From assembly GCF_003932845.1 (NCBI RefSeq), contig NZ_RQZH01000018.1, forward strand, positions 1-53,083: a stretch of 53,083 nt of DNA. Direction: 5' to 3'. The notes under the pieces are model-generated. The model was not told the DNA's origin and did not search any database. It worked only from the letters and a program-made list of their open reading frames with translations. Position numbers and translations under genes: made by a program. The stretch comes from Prevotella sp. OH937_COT-195 (GTDB lineage Bacteria > Bacteroidota > Bacteroidia > Bacteroidales > Bacteroidaceae). This document shows positions 1 through 7,805 of this stretch, in pieces; position 1 is the first letter of the stretch, and each line of letters starts with the position of its first letter.

Positions 1-89
1 CATAGGTTTTTACTCAGTTCAACATTCAAATTCTTGTCAAACTCATCAATAATACAGAAAATTTCTATAATTTTGTCTTTGGTAATCAT
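1..89 (-). mobile_element. IS982-family transposase, N-terminal part, runs off the left edge
   Basis: The minus strand from 89 reads MITKDKIIEIFCIIDEF and continues to the window edge, so only about 29 residues are visible. The same beginning (MITKDK, and IIDEF in a shifted frame) occurs in the decayed copy at 41360. Between the ATG and position 190 lies a 100-nt leader that ends in an inverted-repeat end, the same geometry as the 41258 copy. Whether the rest of the transposase is intact cannot be seen. The family is recognised from memory of Bacteroidetes IS982 transposases. Confidence 0.7.
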
Positions 90-173
90 CGCTTGGTTAT
101 TTTGCAAACAACTGATTTAAAACAATAAAATTACAAAGAACTAACGAGATTACCAACTTTTACAAAGACTTTC

Positions 174-190
174 TTAACCCGAACTCGCAT
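174..190 (-). repeat. Terminal inverted repeat of the left-edge IS982 copy
   Basis: TTAACCCGAACTCGCAT matches the right-end repeat TTATCCCGAACTCGCGT at 42116 with two differences. It lies 101 nt outside the transposase ATG at 89, against 102 nt in the other copy, so it marks the outer end of the element that leaves the window on the left. Confidence 0.7.
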
Positions 191-235
191 ATTATGATAT
201 GCTATCATTTCAGCACATACCAGACTTTCAAAGAT
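191..235 (+). pseudogene. Short IS982 transposase scrap
   Basis: This stretch aligns almost base for base with 41548-41592 (ATTATGATATGCT, then CACATACC, then CTTTCAAGGAT). There it codes for the conserved IMTIMICxxFGTYRAFKD part of an IS982 transposase. It starts exactly where the minus-strand element ends and runs in the opposite direction, which suggests that the newer copy landed in an older remnant. No coding function remains. Confidence 0.6.
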
Positions 236-328
236 TAAACATTCAAGATAGAAATACAATTTCTTTGGATGTTTTTGAATCGTCATATCTAAATTTGTGT
301 GTATAAGTTGTTTTTTGTCAACAACATG

Positions 329-359
329 TTTGTAATGCCGGAAAGAATGTGTAATTTTG
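329..359 (+). promoter_or_regulatory. Bacteroidetes promoter for the glycosyltransferase pair
   Basis: TTTG (329-332), 19 nt, then TAATTTTG (352-359) fits the primary sigma-factor consensus of Bacteroidetes. Transcription would begin near 365, about 12 nt before the first ATG at 377. Confidence 0.65.
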
Positions 360-376
360 CAGCAGTTTTTTAAAAG

Positions 377-1111
377 ATGGCAATAAACACCGCAATGATA
401 CCCAAGACAATACATCTCTGCTGGTTCAGCGACGACCCTTTCCCCGCCGAAATAAAGGCATGTCTTCAATCTTGGAAGAAATACATGCCCGGATATACCA
501 TAAGGCGATGGACAATGGCAGATGCCAAGGCAATAGGCTTCGATTTCATTAACGAAGCACTTAAGCACCGCAAATGGGCATTCGCCGCCGATGCGGTGCG
601 CTTCCATGCCGTATATACCGAGGGGGGAATCTACATGGACAGCGACATATTGCTCTACCGAGGTTTCGAGGATTTGATACCGGAACACGGATTTGCCACC
701 TTTAATGAGAAGATTGACCACGAAGACACACCTTTAGCGTTGCAGGCAGCATTCTTTATGGGAGAAAAGGGCAACACGTATTGCAAAGAAATGACGGAAT
801 ATTACCGCACACACCATTTCGAGAAAGACGACGGAACGCTCGATCAGACCGTGTCGCCGATGATAATGGCTGCGGTGGCCGAGAAATACGGTGCGAGACA
901 TTCGACAGAAATATTGCGTCTCGACGGTTTCACGATATACCCCACCGACTATGTTGCACCGCGCAAGAGATACGACCGCAAGGATGTTACTTTCGCACGG
1001 CACTTGGTGAACCACAGTTGGAAAAACGATCAAAAAATCGGACGAAAGATAGAGAAGTACCTCAAACACAAGTATCATGCACTGAAATATTTCTTATTCA
1101 GGAAATATTGA
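377..1111 (+). CDS. GT32-type glycosyltransferase (capsular/LPS sugar transferase)
   Basis: The product has 244 residues and no signal peptide or membrane helix, so it probably acts on the cytoplasmic face of the membrane, adding a sugar to a growing surface glycan. The N-terminal IPKTIHLCWF, the AADAVR stretch (70-75) and the metal-binding DSD (88-90) are typical of the GT32/OCH1-like group with a DXD nucleotide-sugar site. The C-terminal tail is rich in Lys, Arg and Tyr, possibly for membrane contact. The start at 377 follows a good promoter; an ATG at 395 (MIPKTIH) is the usual family start and is an equal alternative. A second transferase follows after 62 bp. Donor and acceptor sugars cannot be told from sequence. 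Confidence 0.85.
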   Translation: MAINTAMIPKTIHLCWFSDDPFPAEIKACLQSWKKYMPGYTIRRWTMADAKAIGFDFINEALKHRKWAFAADAVRFHAVYTEGGIYMDSDILLYRGFEDLIPEHGFATFNEKIDHEDTPLALQAAFFMGEKGNTYCKEMTEYYRTHHFEKDDGTLDQTVSPMIMAAVAEKYGARHSTEILRLDGFTIYPTDYVAPRKRYDRKDVTFARHLVNHSWKNDQKIGRKIEKYLKHKYHALKYFLFRKY

Positions 1112-1173
1112 ATGCCGGCGGCAGCCACATATTTTATTTTAAATAATAACCAAAAAGAAAAACTATATAAAAG

Positions 1174-2226
1174 ATGAAGAGAATAGCCGTCGATCTACGT
1201 TTTCTCGACTGTTATACCGGTTTCGGAGACATCTGCCGTAACTATGCACGAAGACTTTCCGCGATAAATGTCCCCGACATGCACTTCATATTCATGTTAT
1301 CCGACAACCATTTCGGAGAGTTCGGGCAGTCGGTGACTTACATTTCATGCGATCATCCGGAAGAAGACATACGGAACAAGGGACTGAAAATAGACTTGTG
1401 GCACAGCACCGACCAAATGTACGAATACTATTACGAGTCGCCGGAGACGGTTCATCTGCTCACAATACACGACCTGAATTTCCTTTACGAGAAGAAACAT
1501 TTCCACCGGTGGAAGCATATATGGCGTTTCAGAAAGCGTGTGAAGAATGCCGACTACATATCGTTCATATCCCACTTTGCCAAGAACGACGTTGACCGAA
1601 TTTACGGACTGAAGGACAAGCCGTACTGCGTGATATACAATGGTATTACCCCCGTTGGCGACAAGGAGGGCGTAAAACCGGCATTCGTGGGCGACAATAA
1701 CGAGAAATTCTTCTTCGCCATAAGCCAGATACGCAGGAAAAAGAATTTCCACACGCTGGTGCCGATGATGTTGAATTTCCCCGACCACAAACTATACATC
1801 TGCGGTGACAACGATTTCAAATATGCCGAAGAGATACGAAAGTCAATAGCCAAATTGGGACTTGACCGCGTGAAACTAACCGGGCGCGTTTCGGAAGACG
1901 AAAAGACATGGCTATACAAGCACTGCGAGGCATTCCTCTTCCCGAGCAAGGCAGAAGGTTTCGGCATACCGGCAATAGAGGCTATGCAGCAGGGTTGCAA
2001 AGTATTCTCCTCACGACTGACAAGCCTGCCGGAAATATGCGGCAAGCACGCCGTATATTGGGACAACTTCGAGGCGGAACACATGGCACGGGTGGTGAAA
2101 GACGGACTTGCCGTGGACGACAGTGACATGGTGCAGGAGCGGAAAGATTACGCACACTCGTTCAACTACGACAAATACACGACAGAGTATTTGCAACTAT
2201 ACAAAAAGATACTCTGTCAAAAGTAG
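1174..2226 (+). CDS. GT4-like family 1 glycosyltransferase
   Basis: This is a 350-residue GT-B enzyme that would transfer a sugar from a nucleotide donor during surface polysaccharide synthesis. The C-terminal donor-binding half is clear: SQIRRKKN (about 184-191), then TGRVSEDEK, and the EX7E motif E261-E269 within AEGFGIPAIEA, followed by GCKVFSS and LPEICG. The N-terminal acceptor domain is more divergent. The ATG at 1174 follows an A-rich leader. It lies downstream of the GT32 gene in the same direction and is probably co-transcribed. A hairpin with a T-run follows at 2261. No other polysaccharide genes are adjacent, so this looks like a small accessory pair rather than a capsule locus. 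Confidence 0.88.
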   Translation: MKRIAVDLRFLDCYTGFGDICRNYARRLSAINVPDMHFIFMLSDNHFGEFGQSVTYISCDHPEEDIRNKGLKIDLWHSTDQMYEYYYESPETVHLLTIHDLNFLYEKKHFHRWKHIWRFRKRVKNADYISFISHFAKNDVDRIYGLKDKPYCVIYNGITPVGDKEGVKPAFVGDNNEKFFFAISQIRRKKNFHTLVPMMLNFPDHKLYICGDNDFKYAEEIRKSIAKLGLDRVKLTGRVSEDEKTWLYKHCEAFLFPSKAEGFGIPAIEAMQQGCKVFSSRLTSLPEICGKHAVYWDNFEAEHMARVVKDGLAVDDSDMVQERKDYAHSFNYDKYTTEYLQLYKKILCQK

Positions 2227-2260
2227 CAACGGCGTTTCCCCGCATGTAAACATATATCAA

Positions 2261-2311
2261 GACCTCTGCAAATTAATCACTTTTGCAGAGGTCTCGAACT
2301 TTTTTACGTTA
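2261..2311 (+). terminator. Hairpin terminator after the glycosyltransferase pair, also a repeated motif
   Basis: GACCTCTGCAAA (2261-2272) pairs perfectly with TTTGCAGAGGTC (2282-2293), a 12-bp stem with a 9-nt loop, followed by TCTCGAACTTTTTT. A very similar hairpin lies at 16872-16908, so it may derive from paired transposon ends rather than being a dedicated terminator. Confidence 0.6.
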
Positions 2312-2354
2312 TTTCTTACACCGAACCAGTATGTCATTAGTGCTTAATCGTACT

Positions 2355-2420
2355 GCAATTTCGGCGAAATTACCGACCAATTTCGGCGGTTTCACTCATC
2401 AATTTCGGCGAAATTGCCAA
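2355..2420. repeat. 22-nt periodic intergenic repeat, locus 1 (three units)
   Basis: Units start at 2355, 2377 and 2399, exactly 22 nt apart. Each begins with (G/T/C)CAATTTCGGCG and continues with an AT-rich tail. Five other intergenic loci in the window share this spacing. Confidence 0.7.
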
Positions 2421-2537
2421 ATCGTTTTCATCGAATGACAAACGTTATTGTCATCAACTCGTAAAAGAACGCATGTCAATAAAAAAATATATGCAGACGG
2501 TACTGTGCGTAATTACTTTTGCAGAGTTTTTACATTG

Positions 2538-3095
2538 TTATTTTTTGAAGTGCCGACGTGCAAACTCCCATATAATTATGCCTGCCGTCACGGCCACGTT
2601 GAGTGAGTGTTTGGTGCCGTACTGCGGTATTTCTATGCAACCGTCGGAACGGTCGATGACCTCTTGACGCACCCCTCTCACTTCGTTGCCGAAGACCACT
2701 GCGCAGCCGTTTATGCCGTCATTGCCGCAGTGTAATGGCAGAGATTCGTCGTTGCCGAGCATCACCGATCCTTCACACTGCTCTATCGAGTAAACCTTGC
2801 AATTCTTTGTCCGCAGGTATTCAATTGCATCGATTGCCGTGTGGAAATACCTCCATGCGACACTGTCTTCGCCTCCGAGAGCCGTCTTGTGAATTTCCGG
2901 ATGCGGCGGTGTCGCCGTGATACCGCACAGCAGCACTTCTTCTACTCTGAAAGCATCGCATGTTCGGAATACAGAACCGATGTTATACATAGAGCGCACA
3001 TCATCGAGAACCACCGTTAGCGGCAGTTTCCCGGCTCGTCGGAAATCTTCCGGCGACAGTCGTTGCATCTCTATTGTTCGCAGTTTTCTTGGCAT
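2538..3095 (-). CDS. SpoU/TrmH-family RNA 2'-O-methyltransferase
   Basis: This 185-residue SPOUT methyltransferase would transfer a methyl group from S-adenosylmethionine to a ribose 2'-OH in tRNA or rRNA. All three SpoU motifs are present: NIGSVFRTCDAF (38-49), VVFGNEVRGV (133-142) and IPQYGTKHSLNVAVTAG (156-172), the last forming the knotted SAM site. The N-terminal substrate-binding extension is short, so it resembles the compact TrmH/TrmL type; the exact nucleotide modified is unknown. It is the last gene of a minus-strand run and starts 7 nt after sufE, so it is almost certainly co-transcribed with it. Confidence 0.9.
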   Translation of the reverse strand: MPRKLRTIEMQRLSPEDFRRAGKLPLTVVLDDVRSMYNIGSVFRTCDAFRVEEVLLCGITATPPHPEIHKTALGGEDSVAWRYFHTAIDAIEYLRTKNCKVYSIEQCEGSVMLGNDESLPLHCGNDGINGCAVVFGNEVRGVRQEVIDRSDGCIEIPQYGTKHSLNVAVTAGIIIWEFARRHFKK

Positions 3096-3102
3096 GTTTC
3101 GT

Positions 3103-3525
3103 CTATCCTTTCATTTTATACGCCAATGCGTATGCCCTTATCTGCTTTATCATTGCCAGCAGTCCGTTGGAACGCGTAGGCGACAAATGCTCGCGCAGCC
3201 CGATGCGGTCGATGAAGTACAGGTCGGCATCGAGTATTTCCTGCGGCGTGTGTCCGTCGAGTACCCTTATGAGCAGTGCCACAATCCCTTTCACTATAAG
3301 AGCATCGCTCTCTGCCGAGAATTTCATTACCCCGTCAACATGGTCTGCCTGCAGCCATACTCTGCTCTGACAACCGTCTATGAGGTTGCTTTCGTTCTTG
3401 TATTTTTCGTCGAGAGGTCGTTGTTCGTTACCGAGATCTATCAGCAGTTGATATTTATCCATCCAGTCTTCGAAGTCGGAAAACTCCTCTATCACCTCGT
3501 CTTGCAGTTCGTTGATTGTTGCCAT
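3103..3525 (-). CDS. sufE: SufE-like sulfur acceptor for Fe-S cluster assembly
   Basis: The 140-residue product matches SufE in length and pattern. SufE takes persulfide sulfur from the cysteine desulfurase SufS and stimulates it. The acceptor cysteine lies in DGCQSRVW (Cys52, with the conserved Arg55), followed by the family pattern IVKGIVALLIRVLDG and the C-terminal GLREHLSPTRSNGLLAMI. No sufBCDS genes are nearby. The gene sits 4 nt after the U32 peptidase and 7 nt before the methyltransferase, in an operon of RNA-modification genes including miaB, which itself needs Fe-S clusters. Confidence 0.92.
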   Translation of the reverse strand: MATINELQDEVIEEFSDFEDWMDKYQLLIDLGNEQRPLDEKYKNESNLIDGCQSRVWLQADHVDGVMKFSAESDALIVKGIVALLIRVLDGHTPQEILDADLYFIDRIGLREHLSPTRSNGLLAMIKQIRAYALAYKMKG

Positions 3526-3529
3526 TTCC

Positions 3530-4771
3530 TTATTTTGCTTTTATCAGTTTGAACAATTTGTCGCTCGGCCTGACCTTTCCCGGCACCTCTATGCTCACGC
3601 GTGTACCCTTGGCAGCCGTCGTAACGGAACCGTTGTCTCCGTGTATTTCTTCCGGTGTGACATACACCACGCCGGTTGTGGGACCGGTAATGAGCAGATT
3701 GTCGCCCGTTGAGAACTCGCATGCTTCCACCGAGAACTCCGCCACCCCGAGTTTGGAGAAATATTTCACACCCTTTCCCACATACTGTTTCCTTTCGGTG
3801 GCACTACTGCCATATTCCGTGTTCCACTCACCGAGTTCCCGTCCGAGATAGTATCCGTCCCAGAATCCCCGGTTGAACACCTTTGCGAGCCGCTCGTCCC
3901 ACTCGTCTTTCTTCTCCTCCGTGAATGTTCCGTCGGTTACTGCCTTGATTGCTTCTTTGTAACATTTCACGACGGTATATACATATTCGGCACTCCTTGC
4001 CCTGCCCTCAATTTTAAATACGCGTACTCCGGCATTCATCATCTTGTCTATGAAGCGCAGCGTTTTCAAATCCTTCGGGCTCATTATGTATTTGTTATCC
4101 ACCTCGAGTTGCGTTCCCGTTTCGCTGTCTGTAACGATGTACGACCTGCGGCACAGTTGCATACATTCCCCCCGGTTTGCACTTCGTGCCGCGTTGTCGA
4201 GCGAAAGATAGCACTTACCACTAACTGCCATACACAACGCTCCGTGGCAGAACATCTCTATTCGCACGGGGTTTCCGTTGGGACCGCAGATGCTCTGTTC
4301 CTCTATCCCACGGTATATCTGCCCCACCTGTTCCATGTTAAGTTCTCTTGCAAGTACCACTACGTCTGCAAACCGTGCATAGAAACGCAATGCCTCGATG
4401 TTCGAGATGTTGAGTTGTGTTGACAAATGAACCTCTTGCCCGATACTCCTGCAGTAGGTCATAACAGCCACGTCGCTTGCTATCACCGCCGTAATGCCTG
4501 CCTCTCGTGCCGCATCCACAATACGGTGCATTGCCGCGATGTCTTCGTCGTATATTATTGTGTTTACCGTGAGGTATGTTTTTATTCCGCATGCGTTGCA
4601 TTGGCTTGCAATTTCACGCAGGTCGTCGATGCCGAACCTGTTTGCACTGTGCGAGCGCATGTTCAACTGTCCGATACCGAAATATACCGAGTCGGCTCCC
4701 GCTTGTATCGCTGCCGCAAGGCTCTCGCGGCTTCCCACCGGAGCCATCACTTCGAAAGATTTGTAATCCAT
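3530..4771 (-). CDS. U32-family peptidase-like protein (YegQ/TrhP type)
   Basis: This 413-residue member of the U32 family is named after collagenase-like peptidases, but several characterised relatives (TrhP, RlhA) take part in hydroxylation of tRNA or rRNA. The start APVGSRESLAAAIQAGADSV is a TIM-barrel signature. The family motif EMFCHGALCMAVSGKC spans about 172-187, with further cysteines at 203 and 207 (GECMQLC); in the family these conserved cysteines are thought to bind a metal or cluster. KIEGRARSAEYV follows near 253, and a small C-terminal beta domain ends the protein. Its place among miaB, sufE and an RNA methyltransferase favours a role in tRNA modification over proteolysis (inference). 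Confidence 0.85.
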   Translation of the reverse strand: MDYKSFEVMAPVGSRESLAAAIQAGADSVYFGIGQLNMRSHSANRFGIDDLREIASQCNACGIKTYLTVNTIIYDEDIAAMHRIVDAAREAGITAVIASDVAVMTYCRSIGQEVHLSTQLNISNIEALRFYARFADVVVLARELNMEQVGQIYRGIEEQSICGPNGNPVRIEMFCHGALCMAVSGKCYLSLDNAARSANRGECMQLCRRSYIVTDSETGTQLEVDNKYIMSPKDLKTLRFIDKMMNAGVRVFKIEGRARSAEYVYTVVKCYKEAIKAVTDGTFTEEKKDEWDERLAKVFNRGFWDGYYLGRELGEWNTEYGSSATERKQYVGKGVKYFSKLGVAEFSVEACEFSTGDNLLITGPTTGVVYVTPEEIHGDNGSVTTAAKGTRVSIEVPGKVRPSDKLFKLIKAK

Positions 4772-4820
4772 TGGTAATCTTGTTTTCTTTTGTTTGTTTT
4801 ATCGAGGCTTTTAAAAAGAA

Positions 4821-5741
4821 CTATCTCTCCTTTTTGTTCCTCGGGTGATGCCGCAATATCTCGTTGCGGAGTGTCCGGGTGCTGACGTGAGTGTATATTT
4901 CTGTTGTCCCGATGCTCTCATGCCCCAGCATTGCCTGTATCGCACGCAGGTCGGCACCGCCTTCGAGAAGTGCCGTGGCAAATGAGTGGCGCAACGTGTG
5001 CGGCGATATGGTTTTCGTTATGCCGGCATCTCGTGCATAGTTCTTTATAAATATCAGCACCATGGTGCGCGTAAGGTGTGCGCCGCGGCGGTTCAGGAAA
5101 ACATAATCTTCCTCGCCGGGCTGTATGTTCATTTCATTTCTGGTTTCGAACCACAGGTTCAATTCTTTTACGGCACGGTCGGATATTGGCACGAGCCGCT
5201 CCTTGCTTCCTTTGCCTAAAACGCGTATGAAACGCTCGTCGAGATATAAGTTGGATAGCGGTAAGCGCACCAATTCGCTCACTCGCAGTCCGCAGGAGAA
5301 GAGCATTTCTATCATTGCGCGGTTGCGGTGTCCCGCCCATTTCGTCAAATCTATGGCATCTTCAAGCATATCCACCTCCTCGGTTGACAGCACCTCTGGC
5401 AGGTGTTTTCCCGTTTGCGGACTCTCAAGCAGTTCCGACGGGTCTTTATCCATCCATCCATCCTTTACCATGAAATTGCAGAACGAGCGTACCCCGCTGA
5501 GAATCCTGCACTGCGACTTTGCCCCGATGCCTATGTCATGCAGCGATGCGGCAAATGCCCGCAGGTGGTCGAGGGTAACATCTGTAAGTGCGATGCCCTC
5601 TGCGTCAAGGTAGTCGGACAATTTCTTCAAGTCGCGCCGGTAAGCATCCAACGTGTTCTCGGAGTATCCCCTTTGCAGTCTCAGGTATCTGTTGTATGCT
5701 TTCAGCATTTCCACATTTCCGTTGCCGCCCGTCTTTCCCAT
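4821..5741 (-). CDS. xerD: XerD-like tyrosine recombinase
   Basis: This 306-residue site-specific recombinase of the XerC/D type resolves chromosome dimers at dif in the cytoplasm. The N-terminal SAM-like DNA-binding domain covers about 10-95. The catalytic set is complete: Arg153 (CGLRVSEL), Lys177 (GKGSKER), His248 and Arg251 (HTLRHSF), His274 (LGHESIGTT) and nucleophile Tyr283 (EIYTHV). The ATG at 5741 is preceded by a purine-rich GGGAGG tract, which supports it; Met12 (5708) would give a start closer to usual XerD proteins. Its place in a housekeeping operon, 42 bp after miaB, argues against a phage or integron integrase. Confidence 0.88.
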   Translation of the reverse strand: MGKTGGNGNVEMLKAYNRYLRLQRGYSENTLDAYRRDLKKLSDYLDAEGIALTDVTLDHLRAFAASLHDIGIGAKSQCRILSGVRSFCNFMVKDGWMDKDPSELLESPQTGKHLPEVLSTEEVDMLEDAIDLTKWAGHRNRAMIEMLFSCGLRVSELVRLPLSNLYLDERFIRVLGKGSKERLVPISDRAVKELNLWFETRNEMNIQPGEEDYVFLNRRGAHLTRTMVLIFIKNYARDAGITKTISPHTLRHSFATALLEGGADLRAIQAMLGHESIGTTEIYTHVSTRTLRNEILRHHPRNKKER

Positions 5742-5783
5742 TTCCTTATCCTCCCTTTTCCCCGTATTATGCGCAGCCTGCCG

Positions 5784-7121
5784 TCATTCTGCAAGTTCGC
5801 CGAGCAACGTGGCACTCGAAGAACCTGTTATTCTTACGCGCACGGTCTCTCCGATATGGTGTCCGCCCTTCGGGAAAACCACCATTTTGTTTTGCTCGTT
5901 TCGCCCGCACAACTGTTCTCTTGAGCGTTTTGAGAAATTCTCCACGAGAACATCGAACACCTTGCCCACGTCCTTTGCATTCTGTTCGGCGGATATTTTT
6001 GTCTGCAACGCTATCATTTCCGACAATCTGCGCAGTTTCACTTCCTCCGGAACATCGTCCGGCAGATGCTTCGATGCGTATGTACCCGGTCTTTCGGAGT
6101 ATTTGAACATGAACGCGGAATCGTAACCCACTTGCCGCATCAGCGCCAGTGACAAGCGGTGGTCTTCCTCCGTCTCGCCGTGGTATCCCACAAAAATGTC
6201 GGTTGACAATCCGCAGTCGGGCACAATCCTTCGTATTGCCGCGATACGGTCAAGATACCATTCGATGGTATATTTTCGATTCATCATTTTCAAAATGCTG
6301 TTGCTTCCGCTCTGCACCGGCAAATGTATATGCCTGCACACATTCGGCATTTCGGCAATAACCCGCAGGGTTTCGTCGCTCATGTCTTTCGGGTGCGACG
6401 TGGTAAAGCGCACTCTCATGCCCGGCACCGTCTCTGCCACACGTTGCAGAAGCATCGGAAAATCTACCGTTGTGGCACCTTCCTCATACTTGTAACTGTT
6501 TACGTTCTGCCCGAGAAGTGTCACTTCTCTGTATCCGCGTTCGTCAAGATCTCGTGCCTCGCGCAGTATGCTGTTTACATCGCGACTGCGCTCGCGCCCT
6601 CTCGTATATGGCACTATGCAGTAATGACAGAAATTGTTGCAACCGCGCATTATACTCACAAAACCTCCTATTTTGGCAGCGAAAATGCGTTGCGGCACAA
6701 TGTCACGATATGTCTCGGTTGTAGATAATTCGATGTTGATTGCCTTGTTGCCCATCTCTGCCTGTGCAATGAGATCCGGAAGGTTCATGTACGAGTCAGG
6801 TCCTGCCACGAGGTCGGTGTGGTGGTTCTTCAACAAGTCTTCTTTCACTCTCTCCGCCATGCAGCCAAGCACTCCTATTATGAGCGGATTGGGGGGCGAT
6901 ACCGAACGCCTGTTGCGTCTCATGGCATTCAGTTCTTCAAGCCTGTGATAAATTTTCTGTTCTGCATTGTCACGCACCGAGCATGTGTTGAGAAACACCG
7001 CATCGGCCCGCATAATGTCTTGGCAAACGTCGTACCCTGCCATCTTCATTACCGAGGCCACTACCTCGGAGTCGGCAACGTTCATCTGACAGCCGTATGT
7101 CTCGATAAAAAGTTTCTTCAT
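5784..7121 (-). CDS. miaB: tRNA-2-methylthio-N6-isopentenyladenosine synthase MiaB
   Basis: MiaB is a radical-SAM methylthiotransferase that adds the 2-methylthio group to i6A37 of tRNAs reading UNN codons. From MKKLFIETYGCQMN the protein has 445 residues. The N-terminal domain carries three cluster cysteines at 11 (GCQMN), 47 (NTCSVR) and 87 (GCMAER). The radical-SAM cysteines lie at 161, 165 and 168 (CNNFCHYC). A TRAM domain closes the protein (FDVLVENFSKRS onward). An upstream ATG at 7142 is possible in frame, but the promoter box at 7140-7147 puts the transcript start after it, so 7121 is preferred. It heads the operon that runs to 2538. Confidence 0.95.
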   Translation of the reverse strand: MKKLFIETYGCQMNVADSEVVASVMKMAGYDVCQDIMRADAVFLNTCSVRDNAEQKIYHRLEELNAMRRNRRSVSPPNPLIIGVLGCMAERVKEDLLKNHHTDLVAGPDSYMNLPDLIAQAEMGNKAINIELSTTETYRDIVPQRIFAAKIGGFVSIMRGCNNFCHYCIVPYTRGRERSRDVNSILREARDLDERGYREVTLLGQNVNSYKYEEGATTVDFPMLLQRVAETVPGMRVRFTTSHPKDMSDETLRVIAEMPNVCRHIHLPVQSGSNSILKMMNRKYTIEWYLDRIAAIRRIVPDCGLSTDIFVGYHGETEEDHRLSLALMRQVGYDSAFMFKYSERPGTYASKHLPDDVPEEVKLRRLSEMIALQTKISAEQNAKDVGKVFDVLVENFSKRSREQLCGRNEQNKMVVFPKGGHHIGETVRVRITGSSSATLLGELAE

Positions 7122-7139
7122 CAGAATGATATTTGCGTG

Positions 7140-7171
7140 CAAAGGTAGCGAGAAAAAACGACTTCGAGAAA
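7140..7171 (-). promoter_or_regulatory. Promoter of the miaB operon
   Basis: On the minus strand, TTTC (7171-7168), 20 nt, then TACCTTTG (7147-7140) fits the Bacteroidetes consensus with one change. The transcript would begin near 7133, downstream of the ATG at 7142, which decides the miaB start in favour of 7121. Confidence 0.65.
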
Positions 7172-7266
7172 CAATGCACTAAAAAGTATGATAAAGAACA
7201 AACTCAACATGCCAATTATATCAGGCATAAAGATAGTTAATAAGGTTAATTAATGTTTACAAAGAC

Positions 7267-7295
7267 TTGCCAAATGAAAATTATATGTAATTTTG
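7267..7295 (+). promoter_or_regulatory. Promoter of the methylaspartate operon
   Basis: TTG at 7267-7269 and TAATTTTG at 7288-7295 (18 nt apart) fit the Bacteroidetes consensus. The transcript would carry a leader of about 90 nt before glmS. That leader holds a small hairpin (AGGTG 7319-7323 with CACCT near 7334-7338) but nothing resembling a cobalamin riboswitch. Confidence 0.6.
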
Positions 7296-7391
7296 TAACA
7301 ACTTAATAATACGCGACAGGTGGAAATATCTGACACCTTAAATTATAAAAAATAGATTTCAACCTTAAAATAATAATACACATATTATACT

Positions 7392-7805
7392 ATGGACAAG
7401 AAAACTGTAGTGACCGGTGTTATTGGTGCGGACGTACATGCCGTAGGTAATAAAATCCTATGCTATGCATTGGAACAGGCTGGTTTCAATGTTGTAAACC
7501 TCGGAGTGATGGTGGCACAGGAAGAATATATCGCCGCCGCACTTGAGACTAATGCCGACGCAATACTCGTATCGTCGATGTACGGCCATGGAGAGATAGA
7601 CTGCAACGGACTGCGCGAGAAATGCGATGAGGCAGGACTGAAAGATATTCCAATCCTTGCCGGAGGCAACCTCGTTGTCGGGAAACAGAACTTTGAAGAC
7701 GTTGAAAAACGATTCATGGCAATGGGGTTCACGAAAGTTTATCCTCCCGGAACCCCTTGCGAAACGACAATAGCAGACTTGCAAGAGATATTGGCTGAAA
7801 AATGA
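7392..7805 (+). CDS. glmS: Glutamate (methylaspartate) mutase small, B12-binding subunit
   Basis: GlmS carries the adenosylcobalamin of glutamate mutase, which interconverts L-glutamate and (2S,3S)-3-methylaspartate. The 137-residue length is that of the family. The lower-axial-ligand motif DXHXXG is Asp14-Gly19 (DVHAVG, ligand His16), followed by the Rossmann-like B12-binding pattern [11 protein letters not shown] (about 58-68) and the glycine-rich LAGGNLVVG (about 95-103). It is the first gene of the operon; its stop overlaps the start of glmL by four bases (ATGA), a sign of translational coupling. Confidence 0.96.
   Translation: MDKKTVVTGVIGADVHAVGNKILCYALEQAGFNVVNLGVMVAQEEYIAAALETNADAILVSSMYGHGEIDCNGLREKCDEAGLKDIPILAGGNLVVGKQNFEDVEKRFMAMGFTKVYPPGTPCETTIADLQEILAEK

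Larger units (their letters stand above)
2227..2537. other. Convergent intergenic region, no gene seen
   Basis: This region lies between the plus-strand glycosyltransferase and the minus-strand methyltransferase. It holds the 2261 hairpin, a CCGAACC stretch at 2321 resembling an IS982 end, and three 22-nt repeat units at 2355-2420. A TACTTTTG at 2514-2521 resembles a promoter box but leads into the end of a convergent gene. No coding capacity was recognised. Confidence 0.6.

Noticed and set aside
2355..2420. 22-nt units considered as a CRISPR array
   Set aside because: Units follow each other without spacers, the cores change strand, and there are no cas genes in the window.
2514..2521. TACTTTTG as a promoter box
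   Set aside because: It points into the 3' end of the convergent methyltransferase gene, and no gene follows; likely chance in AT-rich sequence.
4821..5741. Tyrosine recombinase as integrase of a mobile element
   Set aside because: It resembles XerD closely and sits in a housekeeping operon with miaB and sufE; no attachment-site repeats or cargo surround it.
7296..7391. Possible cobalamin riboswitch before the B12-dependent mutase operon
   Set aside because: The leader is only about 90 nt and lacks the conserved B12-box; only a small hairpin is present.
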